Shown: positions 63,058-64,000 of the stretch, in pieces
Numbering within the stretch: position 1 is the stretch's first letter
Layout of the letters: each line of letters starts with the position of its first letter
NCBI GenBank assembly: GCA_965153355.1
Contig: OZ231127.1
Location: 100,254,001 to 100,318,000 of the forward strand
Direction: 5' to 3'
DNA: 64,000 bases
Source: Flaccisagitta enflata
Taxonomy: Eukaryota > Chaetognatha > Sagittoidea > Aphragmophora
The notes under the pieces: generated by a model
The model's input: only the letters and a program-made list of their open reading frames with translations
The model's database searches: none
Told to the model about the DNA's origin: nothing
Position numbers and translations under genes: made by a program

Positions 63058-64000
63058 ACAAGGCCAACACCTATAAGTCGCGTGCAGGACAAAAATAACT
63101 GAACTGACCTGACTCCTTATTGTATCTTTTTATTGAAAATCAGACTTAAACGCAACTCAAAACATACCCAAACCAGACTCAAACCAGACTCAAATGAGAC
63201 TCAAACGAGACTCAAACAAGACTCAAACGAGACTCAAACGAGACTCAAACCAGAATTAAACCAGACCGAAATCAGACATAAACCAGACATAAACCAGACA
63301 TAAACCAGACTCAAACCAGACTCAAACCAGACTCAAACCAGACCAAAACCAGACCAAAACCAGACCTAAATCAGACCTAAATCAAACATAAACCAGACAA
63401 AAAACAGACATAGACCAGACCTAAACCAGACCTAACCCAGACCTAAACCAGACATAAATCAGACACGAACCAGTCTTAAACCAGACTTAAACCAGATGTA
63501 AACCAGACATAAACCAGACGTAAACCAGACGTAAACCAGACGTAAACCATACTTAAACCAGACTTAAACCAGACTTAAACCAGACTTAAACCAGACTTAA
63601 ACCAAACTTTAACCATAATTATCTTTAATATCATTTTAACCAGCAGACTTAAACCAGCAGACTTAAACCATTAGACCAGCAGACTTAAACCAGCAGACTT
63701 AAACCAGCTGATTTAAACCAGCAGATTTTAACCAGGAGACTTTACCCATTAGATTTAAACCAGCAGACTTTAACCAGCAGACTTTAACCAGCAGACTTTA
63801 ACCAGCAGACTTTCTCACCAAATGACCAAAATGACCAAAATGACCAAAATGACCAAAATGACCAGAATAAAATCGAAATATCAAAAATGATCAAAAATGA
63901 CCAAAATGACCAAACTGACGAAAGATGACCAAATGACCAAAATGACCAAATGACCAAAATAACCAAATATGACCAAAATGACCAAAATGACCAAAATGCG
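63058..64000 (+). repeat. HP-B 5' end with very long internal arrays
   Basis: ACAAGGCCAACACCTATAAG-TCGCGTGCAGG at 63058, then an ACCAGACTTAA / ACCAGACATAA 11-bp array (63150-63610), a variant AGCAGACTTAAACC array (63645-63810), and a TGACCAAAA 9-bp array from 63815 to the window end. The 3' hairpin is not reached. Confidence 0.8.

Overview
The window is nuclear DNA from an animal, most likely an aquatic invertebrate; the species cannot be fixed from sequence alone. Support for this: GT-AG introns, an animal-type NADPH oxidase (NOX) gene, a Penelope-like retroelement, LINEs whose ORF1 carries an SGNH hydrolase, many TA-flanked MITEs, long di/tri/tetranucleotide microsatellites, and a short internal CCCTAA (TTAGGG) telomere-type tract. 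Nothing bacterial or organellar is present. Protein-coding content is very sparse.

Host gene: five exons of one NOX gene lie on the minus strand at 51983-51542, 49804-49654, 18367-18198, 10910-10737 and 10232-10055. Splice phases match at each junction. All four haem-ligand histidines, the FAD motif and the first NADPH motifs are present. One intron is about 31 kb and the first and last exons are outside the window, so most of 1-52 kb is NOX intron filled with repeats. A second gene, on the plus strand at 56.2-59.8 kb, encodes an RNase H-fold DDE-type transposase-like protein with several frameshifts.

Mobile-element core (29-41 kb): a LINE ORF1 relic (29.6-31.0), a repeat called R here (31.2-37.0), and LINE ORF2 reverse transcriptase (37.0-40.7). 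R is split by a Penelope-like element (31597-36558, 13-bp target duplication, inverted terminal repeats). That element is itself split by a fold-back element, a small MITE, a hAT-like element (8-bp target duplication) and two short hairpin elements. The LINE ORF2 is split by a TA-inserted MITE.

Two short non-coding families recur through the whole window. I call the first the HP family: about 115-390 bp, starting ACAAGGCC, ending in a palindrome plus TAAAA (typically GTCGCGTGCACGCGAC then TAAAA), with a (GGAC)n-type microsatellite just inside the palindrome. Subfamilies A, B, C, E and F differ in the palindrome, and both arms change together. I call the second the MS family: GC-rich hairpin ends (GGGCAGCGGCCCC..GGGGCCG) around a roughly 20-bp minisatellite core, again with compensating arm changes. 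These two are the best candidates for something undescribed; their architecture (terminal hairpins, internal tandem repeats, no clear target duplication) recalls Helentron/HINE-like or pearl-like elements, but that is inference.

Other families: TA-flanked MITEs (1981, 4904, 6987, 20073, 28829, 37248); a roughly 480-bp G family in four copies (12.2, 16.9, 19.4, 25.3 kb); a 7.9-kb repeat-bounded non-coding block (41.2-49.1 kb) with a CACATGTG minisatellite; and many microsatellites, some of which serve as splice-site pyrimidine tracts.
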